From Arcobacter iocasae (GTDB lineage: Bacteria > Campylobacterota > Campylobacteria > Campylobacterales > Arcobacteraceae), in contig NZ_CP090177.1 of NCBI RefSeq assembly GCF_042214795.1, positions 1,302,001-1,366,000 on the forward strand: a stretch of DNA of 64,000 nucleotides, given 5' to 3'. This document shows positions 8,522 to 18,333 of this stretch, one piece after another (position 1 is the first letter of the stretch; every line of letters begins with the position of its first letter). The translations under genes were made by a program, and so were the position numbers. Below the pieces are notes generated by a model. That model ran no database searches. It was not told the DNA's origin and saw only the letters and a program-made list of their open reading frames with translations.

Positions 8522-9196
8522 TTATTTTTTTACCTTATAACCAATATCTTTTATATTTTCTATAATCTTTATTGGTAATTTTTTATTTATCTTGTAAATT
8601 AAAGATACTAATGATTTTTGATTTTGAGAATCTAAAATATCCAATAATTCATCATATGTAACAACTTGATTTACTCTTTTAAAAAGATACTCTATTATTT
8701 TTATTTCATAAGAGGTAAGTTTGTATTCTCTTCCTTCATCAAAAACTATTCTTTTTCTTATATCATAATAACAAGTTTGGGAAATCTGATATTTTAATAA
8801 ACTTCTTTTTTCGATATTTTTTACAAATCTATATAAAACATTTTTTAAAGTATCTAACTCATAAGGTTTTACAATATAATCTAATAAATTTAGAGAAATA
8901 GCATTTTTGAGTTTAACTTTATCATCATATGAACTCATTATAAATGCAGATATTTCATCATCATTCTCTCTTATTTTCGATAAAAATTCATATCCATTCA
9001 TAATTGGCATATCATAATCTACTATTAATAAATGACATTCATTTTTAAAATAAGTTTCTAAGGCTTCTTTTCCATTATTTGATATAAATACATTTTTAAA
9101 ATAGTATTGCAATATTTTTTTTAGACTTTCACAAGCTTTTATATCGTCATCAACATATAAAACATTTAGTTCTTTTAAAATACTTAAGTTATTCAT
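8522..9196 (-). CDS. OmpR-family response regulator, copy 1
   Basis: A receiver domain occupies residues 1-120, with acidic pocket VDDD, phosphoacceptor in LLIVDYDMP and conserved lysine in IVKPYE. A C-terminal winged helix (about 150-224) contains YKLTSYEIKIIEYLF and ends in KDIGYKVKK. It is 224 residues long, exactly like its paralogue at 16188-16862, and the receiver domains are mostly identical (shared DYDMPIMNGYEFLSKIRE). It is upstream of, and cotranscribed with, the DISM kinase. The inferred target is the direct repeat in the divergent promoter at 9260-9278. Confidence 0.93.
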   Translation of the reverse strand: MNNLSILKELNVLYVDDDIKACESLKKILQYYFKNVFISNNGKEALETYFKNECHLLIVDYDMPIMNGYEFLSKIRENDDEISAFIMSSYDDKVKLKNAISLNLLDYIVKPYELDTLKNVLYRFVKNIEKRSLLKYQISQTCYYDIRKRIVFDEGREYKLTSYEIKIIEYLFKRVNQVVTYDELLDILDSQNQKSLVSLIYKINKKLPIKIIENIKDIGYKVKK

Positions 9197-9259
9197 CTGA
9201 AAATTTTACCATCTTAAAACTAATTTTCACTCAACAAAAAGATTTAATAATCTATTTAT

Positions 9260-9290
9260 TGATTTTGTGTTGATTTTGTCATGATAAAAT
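9260..9290 (+). promoter_or_regulatory. Promoter of tpsAB with response-regulator direct repeats
   Basis: TGATTTTG occurs at 9260-9267 and again at 9271-9278, an 11-bp period (one helical turn) typical of OmpR-family binding sites. Six nucleotides later comes a -10-like TAAAAT (9285-9290). There is no TTGACA, so the repeats occupy the -35 position, as expected for an activated promoter. The same arrangement with the same spacing occurs at 16936-16966. Confidence 0.7.
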
Positions 9291-9318
9291 GTTAAAAATA
9301 TTTTGTTAAGGAAAATAT

Positions 9319-12300
9319 ATGAAAAGATTAATAGACTTTAGTTCAAGGTTTAGAATCCTAAAAGGTGGAAAGATAAGTATGGTAGTATCAGCTCTTTTAG
9401 CTGGAGTTACTATATCTTATGCTGCTCCTAGCGGAGGAGTAGTTACAAGTGGAACTGCAAATATTTCCCAAAATGGAAATACCACAAACATAACACAATC
9501 CACCCAAAAAGCAACTATTAATTGGAACAAATTTAACATTGCACAAAATGAAACAGTAAACTTCAAACAACCAAATAGCTCTTCTATTACACTAAATAGA
9601 GTAATAGGAAATGAAAGATCTGTTATCAATGGAGCACTTAATGCCAATGGTCAAGTTTGGATATTAAACTCAAATGGGGTTTTATTTGGTAAGAATGCTA
9701 GTATTAATACAGCTGGTTTATTAGCAACTACAGCAAAACTTTCTGACAATGATTTTAATATAGGAAACTATAACTTTAAAAACTCTTCTTCAAACTCTGT
9801 TATAAACTTAGGAACAATAAATATCTCAAATGAAGCCTATGCAGTTTTAGCTGGAAAAGAAGTAACAAATGAAGGAAGTATAAAAGCAGTAAAAGGAAAG
9901 ATACATTTAGTAGGAGCAGATGAATATAGTATTAATCTAAATGGTAATTCTTTATTAAACCTAACAGTAAAAAAAGGAATCTTAGATTCTATTGTAAAAA
10001 ATAGTGGTTCAATAAAAGCAGATGGAGGAGAAATATATCTTACTACTAATGCCGTTAATGAATTACTAAAAGGTGTTGTTAATAATACAGGAGTTATTGA
10101 AGCTAATTCAATGGGTGAATTAACTGGTAAAGTTGAACTATTTGCCCATGGTGGTGAAGCACAAGTTGGTGGAACTATAAGTGCTACTGATGGGTTTGTG
10201 GAAACTTCTGGGAAAGATTTTACTTTCAATGGTGCAAATATAGTTACAAGTAATTGGCTTATTGATCCTGTTAACATTACTATTGATTCTTCACTTGCAA
10301 GTGCAATACAAAGTGCTTTAGATACAGCAGATGTAACGATAACTACTGATGGTAGCAATACTCCTGATACAAGTGCTACAGGAACAAATAGTGAAAGTGC
10401 AGGAGATGGAGATATTAATATAAATTCTAATATCACAACAAATGCACTAAATTCTGATAAAACATTAACTCTATTAGCAGATAATAATATTGTTTTTGCA
10501 GATGGAATTTCTATTGATGCTGGTCAAAATTCAAATACAAATAAATTAAATGTTATTTTAACAGCAGACAAAGATAATAATGGAAATGGGCAAGTTATAT
10601 TATCTGGGGCAACAGGTAATACTATTATTACAAATAATGGGGACCTAACAATCAATAATCAAGTGGATAGTAACGTTGATGGGGAAACACCACTTACTAT
10701 AAATGCGGGAACAGGGAAAATAACATTAAATGATGATTTAGGTGAAAATAAAAAACTAAAATCACTCAATATTACTGCGAGCAGTGTAGATTTAGGAACA
10801 AAATTACACTTTATAAATACCCTAAATGAGCAAGTTTATAATGCAACTATAAACTCACTTTCCACAGATCAATTTGTAAATTCAGGTTTTGAAAACGGTG
10901 ATACAACAGGTTGGACAGTTGATACAACAAATACAATATATTTAAATGGTGGAAGTGTAATAGCAGGAACAGCAACTCCAACAGATGATGTTTTACCAAA
11001 TACTGTTCCATCACAAGCAAGTACAAATAATAGCGGAGCATATGATGATTACACTTCTAGTGGAACATATACTGATAAAATTTCAACAGATACAGATTCT
11101 GAAGGAGGACAATATTCTTTACAATTGACATACTCAGGAGGTAATGTTAGTGCAGGTTATGGAGTAGTTCATGGACCATCAGTAGTAAGTGATAGTTCTG
11201 TATCGTTAGGTAAAGGAGATGAAGTATCATTTAAATGGAAAGCATCAGGTGGAAGTGATGCCTATGATGTATTTGGTTATATTTTAAATGTTGATACAGG
11301 AGAAACTCAAACCATTCTAAACCAAACTGGTGCAACAGGAAATGCAGCTACAAATTGGGCAACAGCATCTGTTACCGCCAATAAAGCAGGTAATTATAAA
11401 TTTATTTTTATCGCTGGTTCGTGGGATGCAAGTGGAGGACAAGCTTTAGGAGCAAATCTTTATATTGATGGTATATCAACGAACAGTAAGAAAACTTTTT
11501 CAGGCTCTGCTGTTACATTTAATAATCCTTTAAATGCACATACAAATTCACTAGAAATTATTGCAGATAAAGTTGCTCTTAATGCTAATATATCTGGAAG
11601 TGATACACTAACTATAAAACAAAAAACAAATGGAAATAATATTGAAATTGGAGGTACTACAACTGCTGACAATAGTATATTAGATATAACAAGTTCTAAT
11701 TTAGCCAATATTCAAAGTGGTTTTTCAAAAGTTACTTTTGGAGATGATACAACTGCGAAAGTTACTACAAAAGGGCCTATAGTAGCTGATTATAATTTAA
11801 CTTTGATTGGGAAAACTGCTGGTGTAGAAATATCAAATGAACTAAATATTGGAACAAAAACATTAACAATTGAAAGTAACAGTGATGTTAATGATTCAGG
11901 ACAAGGACATATTATTGCAAAAAACCTAAATATAAAAGGAACTGGAGACTTTACTTTAGATAGTAATAATAACGATGTAGATGTACTTGCAGCAGGTACA
12001 TCAAGTTCACCAATTGGAAAACTAGTCTATAGAGATGCCGATGATCTTACAATAGGAAAAGTTAATGACTCAAAAGGACTAAACTCAACAGATAATATTA
12101 AAGTAAGTACAGTAAAAGATACTATTAAAGTCCTTGAAAATGTAACTACTTCTAAACAAGGTAGTGATGTTATTAATTTTAATGGAGAAGAAAATGTATC
12201 AAAAGGACGTTCATATGATGCTCCTGAAAAAGACACAACACCAGAAACAGTAAAAGATAATAGACCAGATGAGATTAAAAAAGTGATTACAACAATCGCA

Positions 12301-12630
12301 AATAACACAACAACAAATGTTGTATTACCCAAAATGATTAATACTCCAAAAGTAAAAGTATCACAAAATCAAATGCCTCAAACAAATGGAAATGTATCTA
12401 TTGTCTCAAAAACAATTAATGGAGAAAATGCAAATAAAGTAATAACTTTAAGTGAAATAAAAACAGCAATGAAAGATGATAATACAAAAAATACTACTCC
12501 GTCAAATAAACAAAAAGATGTAAGAGTACCTTTATCATCAGATTCTGTAATAGATTTAGTAAATGGCGGAGTGAAACTTCCAGAGGGTGTTGATCAATTA
12601 TTCTATGTAGTAGAAAATGAAGGGAAATAA
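9319..12630 (+). CDS. TpsA-type two-partner secretion exoprotein (filamentous haemagglutinin-like)
   Basis: This is a 1103-residue secreted protein. An extended signal peptide (residues 1-35, MKRLIDFSSRFRILKGGKIS then a hydrophobic core ending VTISYA) precedes a TPS secretion domain (about 36-290) with the family marks INWNKFNIAQNETVNF and ILNSNGVLFGKNASINTAG. The rest is Asn/Thr/Ser-rich with short repeats expected of a beta-helix, interrupted at about 521-721 by a separate domain that opens NSGFENGDTTGW and ends LYIDGIS, resembling a jelly-roll carbohydrate-binding-like module. The C-terminus (PEGVDQLFYVVENEGK) has no cell-wall or membrane anchor. It is exported through the TpsB encoded 9 nt downstream. 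It probably serves as adhesin or matrix protein; the ligand is unknown. Confidence 0.9.
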   Translation: MKRLIDFSSRFRILKGGKISMVVSALLAGVTISYAAPSGGVVTSGTANISQNGNTTNITQSTQKATINWNKFNIAQNETVNFKQPNSSSITLNRVIGNERSVINGALNANGQVWILNSNGVLFGKNASINTAGLLATTAKLSDNDFNIGNYNFKNSSSNSVINLGTINISNEAYAVLAGKEVTNEGSIKAVKGKIHLVGADEYSINLNGNSLLNLTVKKGILDSIVKNSGSIKADGGEIYLTTNAVNELLKGVVNNTGVIEANSMGELTGKVELFAHGGEAQVGGTISATDGFVETSGKDFTFNGANIVTSNWLIDPVNITIDSSLASAIQSALDTADVTITTDGSNTPDTSATGTNSESAGDGDININSNITTNALNSDKTLTLLADNNIVFADGISIDAGQNSNTNKLNVILTADKDNNGNGQVILSGATGNTIITNNGDLTINNQVDSNVDGETPLTINAGTGKITLNDDLGENKKLKSLNITASSVDLGTKLHFINTLNEQVYNATINSLSTDQFVNSGFENGDTTGWTVDTTNTIYLNGGSVIAGTATPTDDVLPNTVPSQASTNNSGAYDDYTSSGTYTDKISTDTDSEGGQYSLQLTYSGGNVSAGYGVVHGPSVVSDSSVSLGKGDEVSFKWKASGGSDAYDVFGYILNVDTGETQTILNQTGATGNAATNWATASVTANKAGNYKFIFIAGSWDASGGQALGANLYIDGISTNSKKTFSGSAVTFNNPLNAHTNSLEIIADKVALNANISGSDTLTIKQKTNGNNIEIGGTTTADNSILDITSSNLANIQSGFSKVTFGDDTTAKVTTKGPIVADYNLTLIGKTAGVEISNELNIGTKTLTIESNSDVNDSGQGHIIAKNLNIKGTGDFTLDSNNNDVDVLAAGTSSSPIGKLVYRDADDLTIGKVNDSKGLNSTDNIKVSTVKDTIKVLENVTTSKQGSDVINFNGEENVSKGRSYDAPEKDTTPETVKDNRPDEIKKVITTIANNTTTNVVLPKMINTPKVKVSQNQMPQTNGNVSIVSKTINGENANKVITLSEIKTAMKDDNTKNTTPSNKQKDVRVPLSSDSVIDLVNGGVKLPEGVDQLFYVVENEGK

Positions 12631-12639
12631 GGAATAAAG

Positions 12640-14328
12640 ATGAAAAAAATAACTAAACTAATAAGCCTATCACTAATAACATCAAGTTCACTATTAGCAG
12701 CAACTCCAAATATAGGAGATGCTGTAAAACAAATACAAGTTCCAAAAGAAGTACAAAAGAAGAAAACACCTTTAATAGAAATTGGAGGAGTAAAAAAATA
12801 TGCTCCTGTTATGAAAGATGATAAAAGTGGTAAAACTATATTTGTAAAGGGGTTTGAAATAGAAGGTGCTGTTCATATAGATGAATCAACTCTACAAAAT
12901 CTAATCTCTTCATATACAAAAAAAGATTTAAACTTTAACCAACTACAAGAAGTAACAAGCATAATCACAAAATATTATAGAAGTAGAAACTACTTTGTAG
13001 CAAGGGCATATTTACCTGTACAAGATATAAATAAAAACAATGGAATTATTAAAATTTCTATTATTGAGGGTAATTATGGAAAGTTTAATTTAAAAAACAA
13101 CTCTTTAGTTAAAAATAGTATTGTTCAAGATATGTTAGATGATGTAAAAAAAAGAGGAAATGTAGTTTCAGCTAATACTTTAGAACGAGGTATGTTAATC
13201 ATCAATGACACACCAGGTGTAAAAGTGACAAGTGCTGATATTAAACCAGGAAGCGAAGTTGGAACTAGTGACTTTGATATTACAACCCAAGAGACAAAAA
13301 GATTTGATGGATATATTTTAGCTGATAATTATGGAAGTAGATATACAGGTAAAAATAGAGTTATGGCTGGAGTTAATATTAACTCACCTTTTAACATAGG
13401 AGATAAGATCTCATTAAGTGGTCTTTTAAGTAATAAGAGTGATTTAAAAAATGGTAGATTAGCTTATTCAGCTCCTTTGATGTCAAATGGACTAAGAGGA
13501 GAACTAAGTTATTCTAAAACAACTTATGCCTTAGGAGATAAATATTCAAATCTTGATGCAAAGGGTAACTCTACATCTTTAGATGCTACTTTTACTTATC
13601 CAATTATAAGAACAAGATTGGAGAATTTAAATGCTTCATTAAATATTGCTAAAAAAGATTTAAAAGATGAGATTAATGCTCAAGATGATACTACTAAAAA
13701 AGATGTTAAATCTTTAAGATTAGGATTAGACTATGACAAGAGTTATTTAGCCTTTAATCTTCCATCATCTTCTAAAGTTAGTTTTAATTATACCTATGGG
13801 AAGTTAAGCTTTGATGATAATGCTAAGAAAATAGATGATGAAAATGGAGCTAATACAAATGGTAATTATTCTAAGATTAATATAGATTTATCACATAGTA
13901 TTAATTTTACTGAAAAACTTTCATTAGATACTTCATTAAACTTACAATATGCCCTTTCACATAAAAACCTAGATGGAAGTGAAGATTTATCTATTGGGGG
14001 AGCTTATGGGGTTAAATTATATCCAGATAGTGAAGTAAGTGCTGAAAATGGATATATATTTAATATAGAAGCAAAATATAGATTGCCTGATATAAACTCA
14101 CTAACAAACACTGTTGGAATCTTTTATGACAGAGGAAGAGCGTTTATGGCTAATAACAATGTAGGATTTGAAGCTAAATCTTTACAAGATGTTGGTGTTG
14201 GATATTATGCTTCATATAAAGACTTCTTTGGTCAAGTTCAAGTTGCTTGGAATGTAAATAGTGCTCCTGTTACTAGTGAGCCTGATAGAAACAGTAGAGT
14301 CCTTTTTCAAGGTGGGTGGTTTTTTTAA
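12640..14328 (+). CDS. TpsB outer-membrane transporter (ShlB/FhaC/HecB family)
   Basis: The 562-residue protein has a signal peptide ending SSLLAA, a short linker, two POTRA domains (about residues 65-215; FVKGFEIEGAVHIDESTLQN opens the first and the segment ending IIEGNYGKF lies between them) and a beta-barrel (about 230-562) ending in the terminal aromatic GGWFF expected of outer-membrane barrels. TpsB proteins recognise the TPS domain and thread the exoprotein through the outer membrane. The gene follows tpsA directly and is surely cotranscribed. The opposite-strand second kinase gene ends 28 nt downstream. Confidence 0.93.
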   Translation: MKKITKLISLSLITSSSLLAATPNIGDAVKQIQVPKEVQKKKTPLIEIGGVKKYAPVMKDDKSGKTIFVKGFEIEGAVHIDESTLQNLISSYTKKDLNFNQLQEVTSIITKYYRSRNYFVARAYLPVQDINKNNGIIKISIIEGNYGKFNLKNNSLVKNSIVQDMLDDVKKRGNVVSANTLERGMLIINDTPGVKVTSADIKPGSEVGTSDFDITTQETKRFDGYILADNYGSRYTGKNRVMAGVNINSPFNIGDKISLSGLLSNKSDLKNGRLAYSAPLMSNGLRGELSYSKTTYALGDKYSNLDAKGNSTSLDATFTYPIIRTRLENLNASLNIAKKDLKDEINAQDDTTKKDVKSLRLGLDYDKSYLAFNLPSSSKVSFNYTYGKLSFDDNAKKIDDENGANTNGNYSKINIDLSHSINFTEKLSLDTSLNLQYALSHKNLDGSEDLSIGGAYGVKLYPDSEVSAENGYIFNIEAKYRLPDINSLTNTVGIFYDRGRAFMANNNVGFEAKSLQDVGVGYYASYKDFFGQVQVAWNVNSAPVTSEPDRNSRVLFQGGWFF

Positions 14329-14356
14329 AACCCCTGCCTTTGGGTTAGAAGAGGGT

Positions 14357-16186
14357 TTAAATAACTATTTTAAAAGATAAACCCTCATTTTTATTTTCTG
14401 CTGTTATTTGACCATTTAGCTTTTGAGAAACTATCTCTTTTGCTAAATACAAACCTATTCCTGTAGAAGAGCTCTCTGAAAAATCTTTTTCAAATATCTT
14501 TTCTATGAAATCTTTACTTACTCCACCTGCATTATCTTCAAAAATAATTTCGAGTTTATTTTCTATTTCTTTTACAAAAATTCCTATTTTAGGATTTTTT
14601 ATCTTTCGTCGTTCAAAAGCTTTTAGGGAGTTTTCAAATAAAATCATTAACACATTTAAAAAATAGTTTTTCTCTATTTTTATTTTTAGCTTATCATTAC
14701 AATCAAAACTTATCTTAATATCTTTTTTTATAAACTCCTTTTCCATAAGTCTTATTACATAGTTTATCTCTTCACAAAACTCAACTTCTTCAATATTTTT
14801 TTCTTCTTTATAAAAATGCAACTGCCCAAGAGCTGTCTCTTTTAGGTAAGAAGTTGTCTCTTTTATAATTTTAAGATTATTATCAATAATTGTATCTATA
14901 TTTTTATCTTTGAATTCACGGGCAGCTTCTATATAAGTGATACTGCTATAAATATTATTTATAGGTTCTTTCCACTGATGGGAGATATTTACCATGGTTT
15001 GCCCTATAAAACTAAGTTTTGAATATTCACCTAAAAGTTCAATATTTTTCTCATTTCTTTCTCTCATTACATATACAGAATAAAGTAACCCAATGGCTAA
15101 AACCATATCTTGCCCAATGGCTCCTATTGAAATGAAGTAATATAAAAAACCTTCATATTTTAAAATACCAAAAGCGACGAGTATATACAAGACTCCAAAA
15201 AAGAAGTAAACAATATTTGCCAATAAATAAAAAATAGAACCATCTTTTTTTAAAAGAAACATTCGAATTGAAAATATCAAAATAGTAAGCATAAGTATAA
15301 AGATAATATAAACATAAAATTTACTAAAATAAAGCACATCAGGATAAATGCGATAAAAGAACTGTGTAAAAGCAAAAAGAGTAAGTAAAACAATAGATAT
15401 TTTTATAATTGTTTGTGTAATTTTAAATTCATTTTTTTGGATATTGAAAAAATATAAGGGAAACAAACCAAATAAAATCATTGCAAAAGCAGGAATAAAA
15501 AAGATGAAAAATTTATTTAAATCAAGTGGAATACCCAATTGATATAAAAATCCAGCTACAGAAAGTTGAAAAATCCCAACAGATAAGGTAAATAAAGAAT
15601 AAATTAAAAAATGCTTCTTTTTAAAAATAAAATAAAGAGTAAAACCAAGAACAATCATCACAAGTAAAATACCGGTAAAAAATGCGTATATCAATCCTTG
15701 AAGAAAATAATACGCTTCAAAATCTTTGATATTAATTATATTCCACCTTATTTCCATAGTGCCATAAGTTTTTTGTTTTATAAATATCTCTATTTTTTGT
15801 AAAGGTTGAAGCTCAATATCAAAGTAAGAAGTCCTAAAATCATTCTCTCTTTTATTATGTTCTCTTAGGTTTCCTAGTTTGTAAGTTTTTGTTATTTGAT
15901 TATCTTTTACTAAAAAAACATCAATTAAATTTATTCCTGCCATTTTATTATTTATTCTTTTTTTTAAATTCTGTTTTGTGTTATTTTTTAAATCAATCTT
16001 TATCCAAACAGAACTTTTTATTATCCCTAAATTGTATTTTTTTATAGGAATAAAATCATCTTTGTGCTTCATTATCTCTTCTATATTTAAAGAATGATTC
16101 GTATCTACAAAATACTTTTCTACAACATCTAAATCATGGGCAAAAATTGAGGTAATAAAAATAAAAAATAAAATAAATAACTTCAT
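14357..16186 (-). CDS. 7TMR-DISM sensor histidine kinase, copy 2
   Basis: It is 609 residues long with the same architecture as the 6685-8520 kinase: signal peptide MKLFILFFIFITSIFA, DISM periplasmic domain with the matching TYGTMEIRWNI segment, seven membrane helices, phosphoacceptor NISHQWKEPINNI and HATPase boxes FENSLKAFERR, EDNAGGVS and STGIGLYLA. The two kinases align from end to end, so this is a tandem-type duplication now separated by tpsAB. Differences are spread through the DISM and membrane parts, so ligand preference may have diverged. It is encoded 1 nt after its response regulator and is convergent with tpsB. Confidence 0.93.
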   Translation of the reverse strand: MKLFILFFIFITSIFAHDLDVVEKYFVDTNHSLNIEEIMKHKDDFIPIKKYNLGIIKSSVWIKIDLKNNTKQNLKKRINNKMAGINLIDVFLVKDNQITKTYKLGNLREHNKRENDFRTSYFDIELQPLQKIEIFIKQKTYGTMEIRWNIINIKDFEAYYFLQGLIYAFFTGILLVMIVLGFTLYFIFKKKHFLIYSLFTLSVGIFQLSVAGFLYQLGIPLDLNKFFIFFIPAFAMILFGLFPLYFFNIQKNEFKITQTIIKISIVLLTLFAFTQFFYRIYPDVLYFSKFYVYIIFILMLTILIFSIRMFLLKKDGSIFYLLANIVYFFFGVLYILVAFGILKYEGFLYYFISIGAIGQDMVLAIGLLYSVYVMRERNEKNIELLGEYSKLSFIGQTMVNISHQWKEPINNIYSSITYIEAAREFKDKNIDTIIDNNLKIIKETTSYLKETALGQLHFYKEEKNIEEVEFCEEINYVIRLMEKEFIKKDIKISFDCNDKLKIKIEKNYFLNVLMILFENSLKAFERRKIKNPKIGIFVKEIENKLEIIFEDNAGGVSKDFIEKIFEKDFSESSSTGIGLYLAKEIVSQKLNGQITAENKNEGLSFKIVI

Positions 16187-16187
16187 A

Positions 16188-16862
16188 CTATCTTTTCAAC
16201 CAATATCCCATATCTTTTACATTTTCTATAAGTTTGATATTTAGTTTTTTATTTATATTATAAACTGAATTTATCAAAGATTTTTGATTATTTGATTCTA
16301 AAATATATAAAAGGTCATCATATTTAATAACTTGATTTTTATATTTAAAAAGATATTCGATAAGTTTTATTTCATAAGAGGTAAATTTATACTCTTTTGA
16401 GTCATCAATAAAAGTCTTTTTTAATCTATTGTAAAAAAGAGTCTCAGTAACATAGTATCTTAGTAACTCTTTTTTTTCTAAACTTTTCACAAATTTATTT
16501 AGAACATCTTTTAACTCATCCAAGCCATAAGGTTTGACAATATATTCCAAAAGATTTAAGCCAATTGCATTTTTGAGTTTAACTTTATCATCGTAAGAAC
16601 TTATAATCATAGCAGATATCTCATCATCTTTTTCTCTTATTTTTGACAAAAATTCATAACCATTCATAATAGGCATATCATAATCTACTATTAAAAGATG
16701 ACACTCTTTTGTATTATATATCTCTAATGCTTCTTCTCCATTATGAGCTATAAATACATTCTTAAAATAATATTCCAAAGTCTTTTTGATATTTTCACAA
16801 GCTTGAATATTATCATCTACATGTAATACATTTAATTCTTTTAATATATCTAAGTTATTCAT
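16188..16862 (-). CDS. OmpR-family response regulator, copy 2
   Basis: The 224-residue regulator has receiver motifs VDDN, LLIVDYDMPIMNGYEF and EYIVKPYG, and a winged-helix domain (YKFTSYEIKLIEYLF) ending DMGYWLKR. It is the closest relative of the regulator at 8522-9196 by length and sequence. The recognition helix regions (QNQKSLVSLIYKINKK versus NNQKSLINSVYNINKK) are similar, consistent with both binding the same TGATTTTG repeats. It is divergent from the Slam-like operon. Confidence 0.93.
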   Translation of the reverse strand: MNNLDILKELNVLHVDDNIQACENIKKTLEYYFKNVFIAHNGEEALEIYNTKECHLLIVDYDMPIMNGYEFLSKIREKDDEISAMIISSYDDKVKLKNAIGLNLLEYIVKPYGLDELKDVLNKFVKSLEKKELLRYYVTETLFYNRLKKTFIDDSKEYKFTSYEIKLIEYLFKYKNQVIKYDDLLYILESNNQKSLINSVYNINKKLNIKLIENVKDMGYWLKR

Positions 16863-16935
16863 AGAATAGATTATATCATTAAAAAAAATAAAAATAAAAA
16901 TAGATTCTAAAATTTACAAATCTTTTACTTTCTAA

Positions 16936-16966
16936 TGATTTTGCAATGATTTTGTGTTGCTAATAT
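16936..16966 (+). promoter_or_regulatory. Promoter of the Slam-like operon with the same direct repeats
   Basis: TGATTTTG is present at 16936-16943 and 16947-16954 (11-bp period) with a -10-like TAATAT at 16961-16966, again 6 nt after the second repeat. The repeat unit, period and distance to the -10 are the same as in the tpsA promoter, while the surrounding sequence differs. Confidence 0.7.
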
Positions 16967-17007
16967 TTAGCTATTAAAAATTATTTCACAAAAAAGAAGT
17001 TTATTAA

Positions 17008-18324
17008 ATGACAAAAAAAATATTATTTCTAACACTTTTTATAACATCACTACTGTTTTCAAAAGAAAGTTTAACCTCATATGACCAAGCAGTAAAACTA
17101 TTTAATGAAAAAGCTTATGAAAAAGCTTACGAAATATTTCTTTCTTTATCAAAAAATGATTTGGAAAACCAAAATCTAAACTTCTATCTTGGAAGATGTG
17201 AATATGAACAAGGGAAATATGATATAGCAATAAGTTATTATGAAAGAATACTTTTTGCTCAACCAAATAATTTAAGAGCAAAAATAGAAATAGCACAAAG
17301 TAATTTGATGCTTAAAAACTATACTCAAGCAATAAAAGACTTTAATGCTGTTTTAGTAAATGCAGATACTCCACCAGATGTAAAAAAAAGTATTGAATCA
17401 AGACTTGCTTACATAAAACAAACTATGCAAAAACACTTTATAAGTGGAGCTTTAGTATTTGATTTAAGTTATGATTCAAATGTAAATAACTCAGCAACAG
17501 CAGGTGAATACTCAGTCTTTGTACCCCAATTGGGAACTGATTTAACTTTAAATAATGATGCTAAAGAAGAATCTGATTATTATTATGATGCCATTGCTGT
17601 TATAAACCATGTATATAAATATAATGAAGAATTTTCTTTAAATAACAATCTTGTAGTTTATACCCAAGATTATGATACTAAAAAAGATAGTAATATTGAT
17701 GTTATATCATTTACTTCTACTCCTACCTTTTACAAAGGAGCAAATAAATATAGCTCTGGAATAGGAATGGATTATGTTAGATACAATGACAAAGACTATT
17801 TAAAAAACTATAATCTAATACTTTCAAACTCTCATATCTTTACTCAAACAACTTTAAATGATATTACTTTTAAACTAAGTAAAAAACTCTATGACCAACA
17901 AGAAGATAAACAAAAAAATGCTTATGTATTTGATTTAACAAATAGCTTAAAATATAAAACAGAAAGCTTTGGACTTTTTACTTTAGATACTTCATATGCT
18001 AAAGAGTTAGAAATATATGAACAAAGAACAGATGTAAGTAAAGAATCATTTGAAGTAAGCTTAGAAAACAGTTTAGCTTTACCATATAAATTTAATCTAA
18101 ACACAAATATAAATAGTAAAAAAGTAATCTATAGAGATACTGATGTTAACTTTCTATCAAGAAGAGTTGATAAGATAAATAGTGCATCTATTGGAATAAC
18201 TAGACCCTTAAGAAAAAACTTACTCTTTGCCTTAAAAGCAACAGCTACAAACAATATGTCAAACCAAGAACCCTTTGATTATAAAAAACAAGTTATTAAA
18301 TCTTCATTGATTTATACATTTTAA
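17008..18324 (+). CDS. Slam-like outer-membrane protein: TPR domain plus DUF560-type beta-barrel
   Basis: The 438-residue protein has a signal peptide (MTKKILFLTLFITSLLFS), two or three tetratricopeptide repeats (about residues 25-140; YEKAYEIFLSLSKNDLENQN, LGRCEYEQGKYDIAISYYER) and a barrel (about 145-438) ending in aromatic SSLIYTF. This TPR-plus-14-strand-barrel plan is that of surface lipoprotein assembly modulators and type XI secretion outer-membrane proteins. The opening of the barrel (GALVFDLSYDSNVNNSA) resembles the start of that barrel family. The next gene, 9 nt downstream, encodes a protein with a TbpB-like barrel, the known cargo class. The cargo assignment is inferred from order and fold. 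Confidence 0.75.
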   Translation: MTKKILFLTLFITSLLFSKESLTSYDQAVKLFNEKAYEKAYEIFLSLSKNDLENQNLNFYLGRCEYEQGKYDIAISYYERILFAQPNNLRAKIEIAQSNLMLKNYTQAIKDFNAVLVNADTPPDVKKSIESRLAYIKQTMQKHFISGALVFDLSYDSNVNNSATAGEYSVFVPQLGTDLTLNNDAKEESDYYYDAIAVINHVYKYNEEFSLNNNLVVYTQDYDTKKDSNIDVISFTSTPTFYKGANKYSSGIGMDYVRYNDKDYLKNYNLILSNSHIFTQTTLNDITFKLSKKLYDQQEDKQKNAYVFDLTNSLKYKTESFGLFTLDTSYAKELEIYEQRTDVSKESFEVSLENSLALPYKFNLNTNINSKKVIYRDTDVNFLSRRVDKINSASIGITRPLRKNLLFALKATATNNMSNQEPFDYKKQVIKSSLIYTF

Positions 18325-18333
18325 GGATTTAAC

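Noticed and set aside
9417..12332. Several minus-strand open frames inside tpsA
   Set aside because: They are antisense shadows of the repetitive Asn/Thr coding sequence, with Val/Leu/Ser-rich translations and no RBS.
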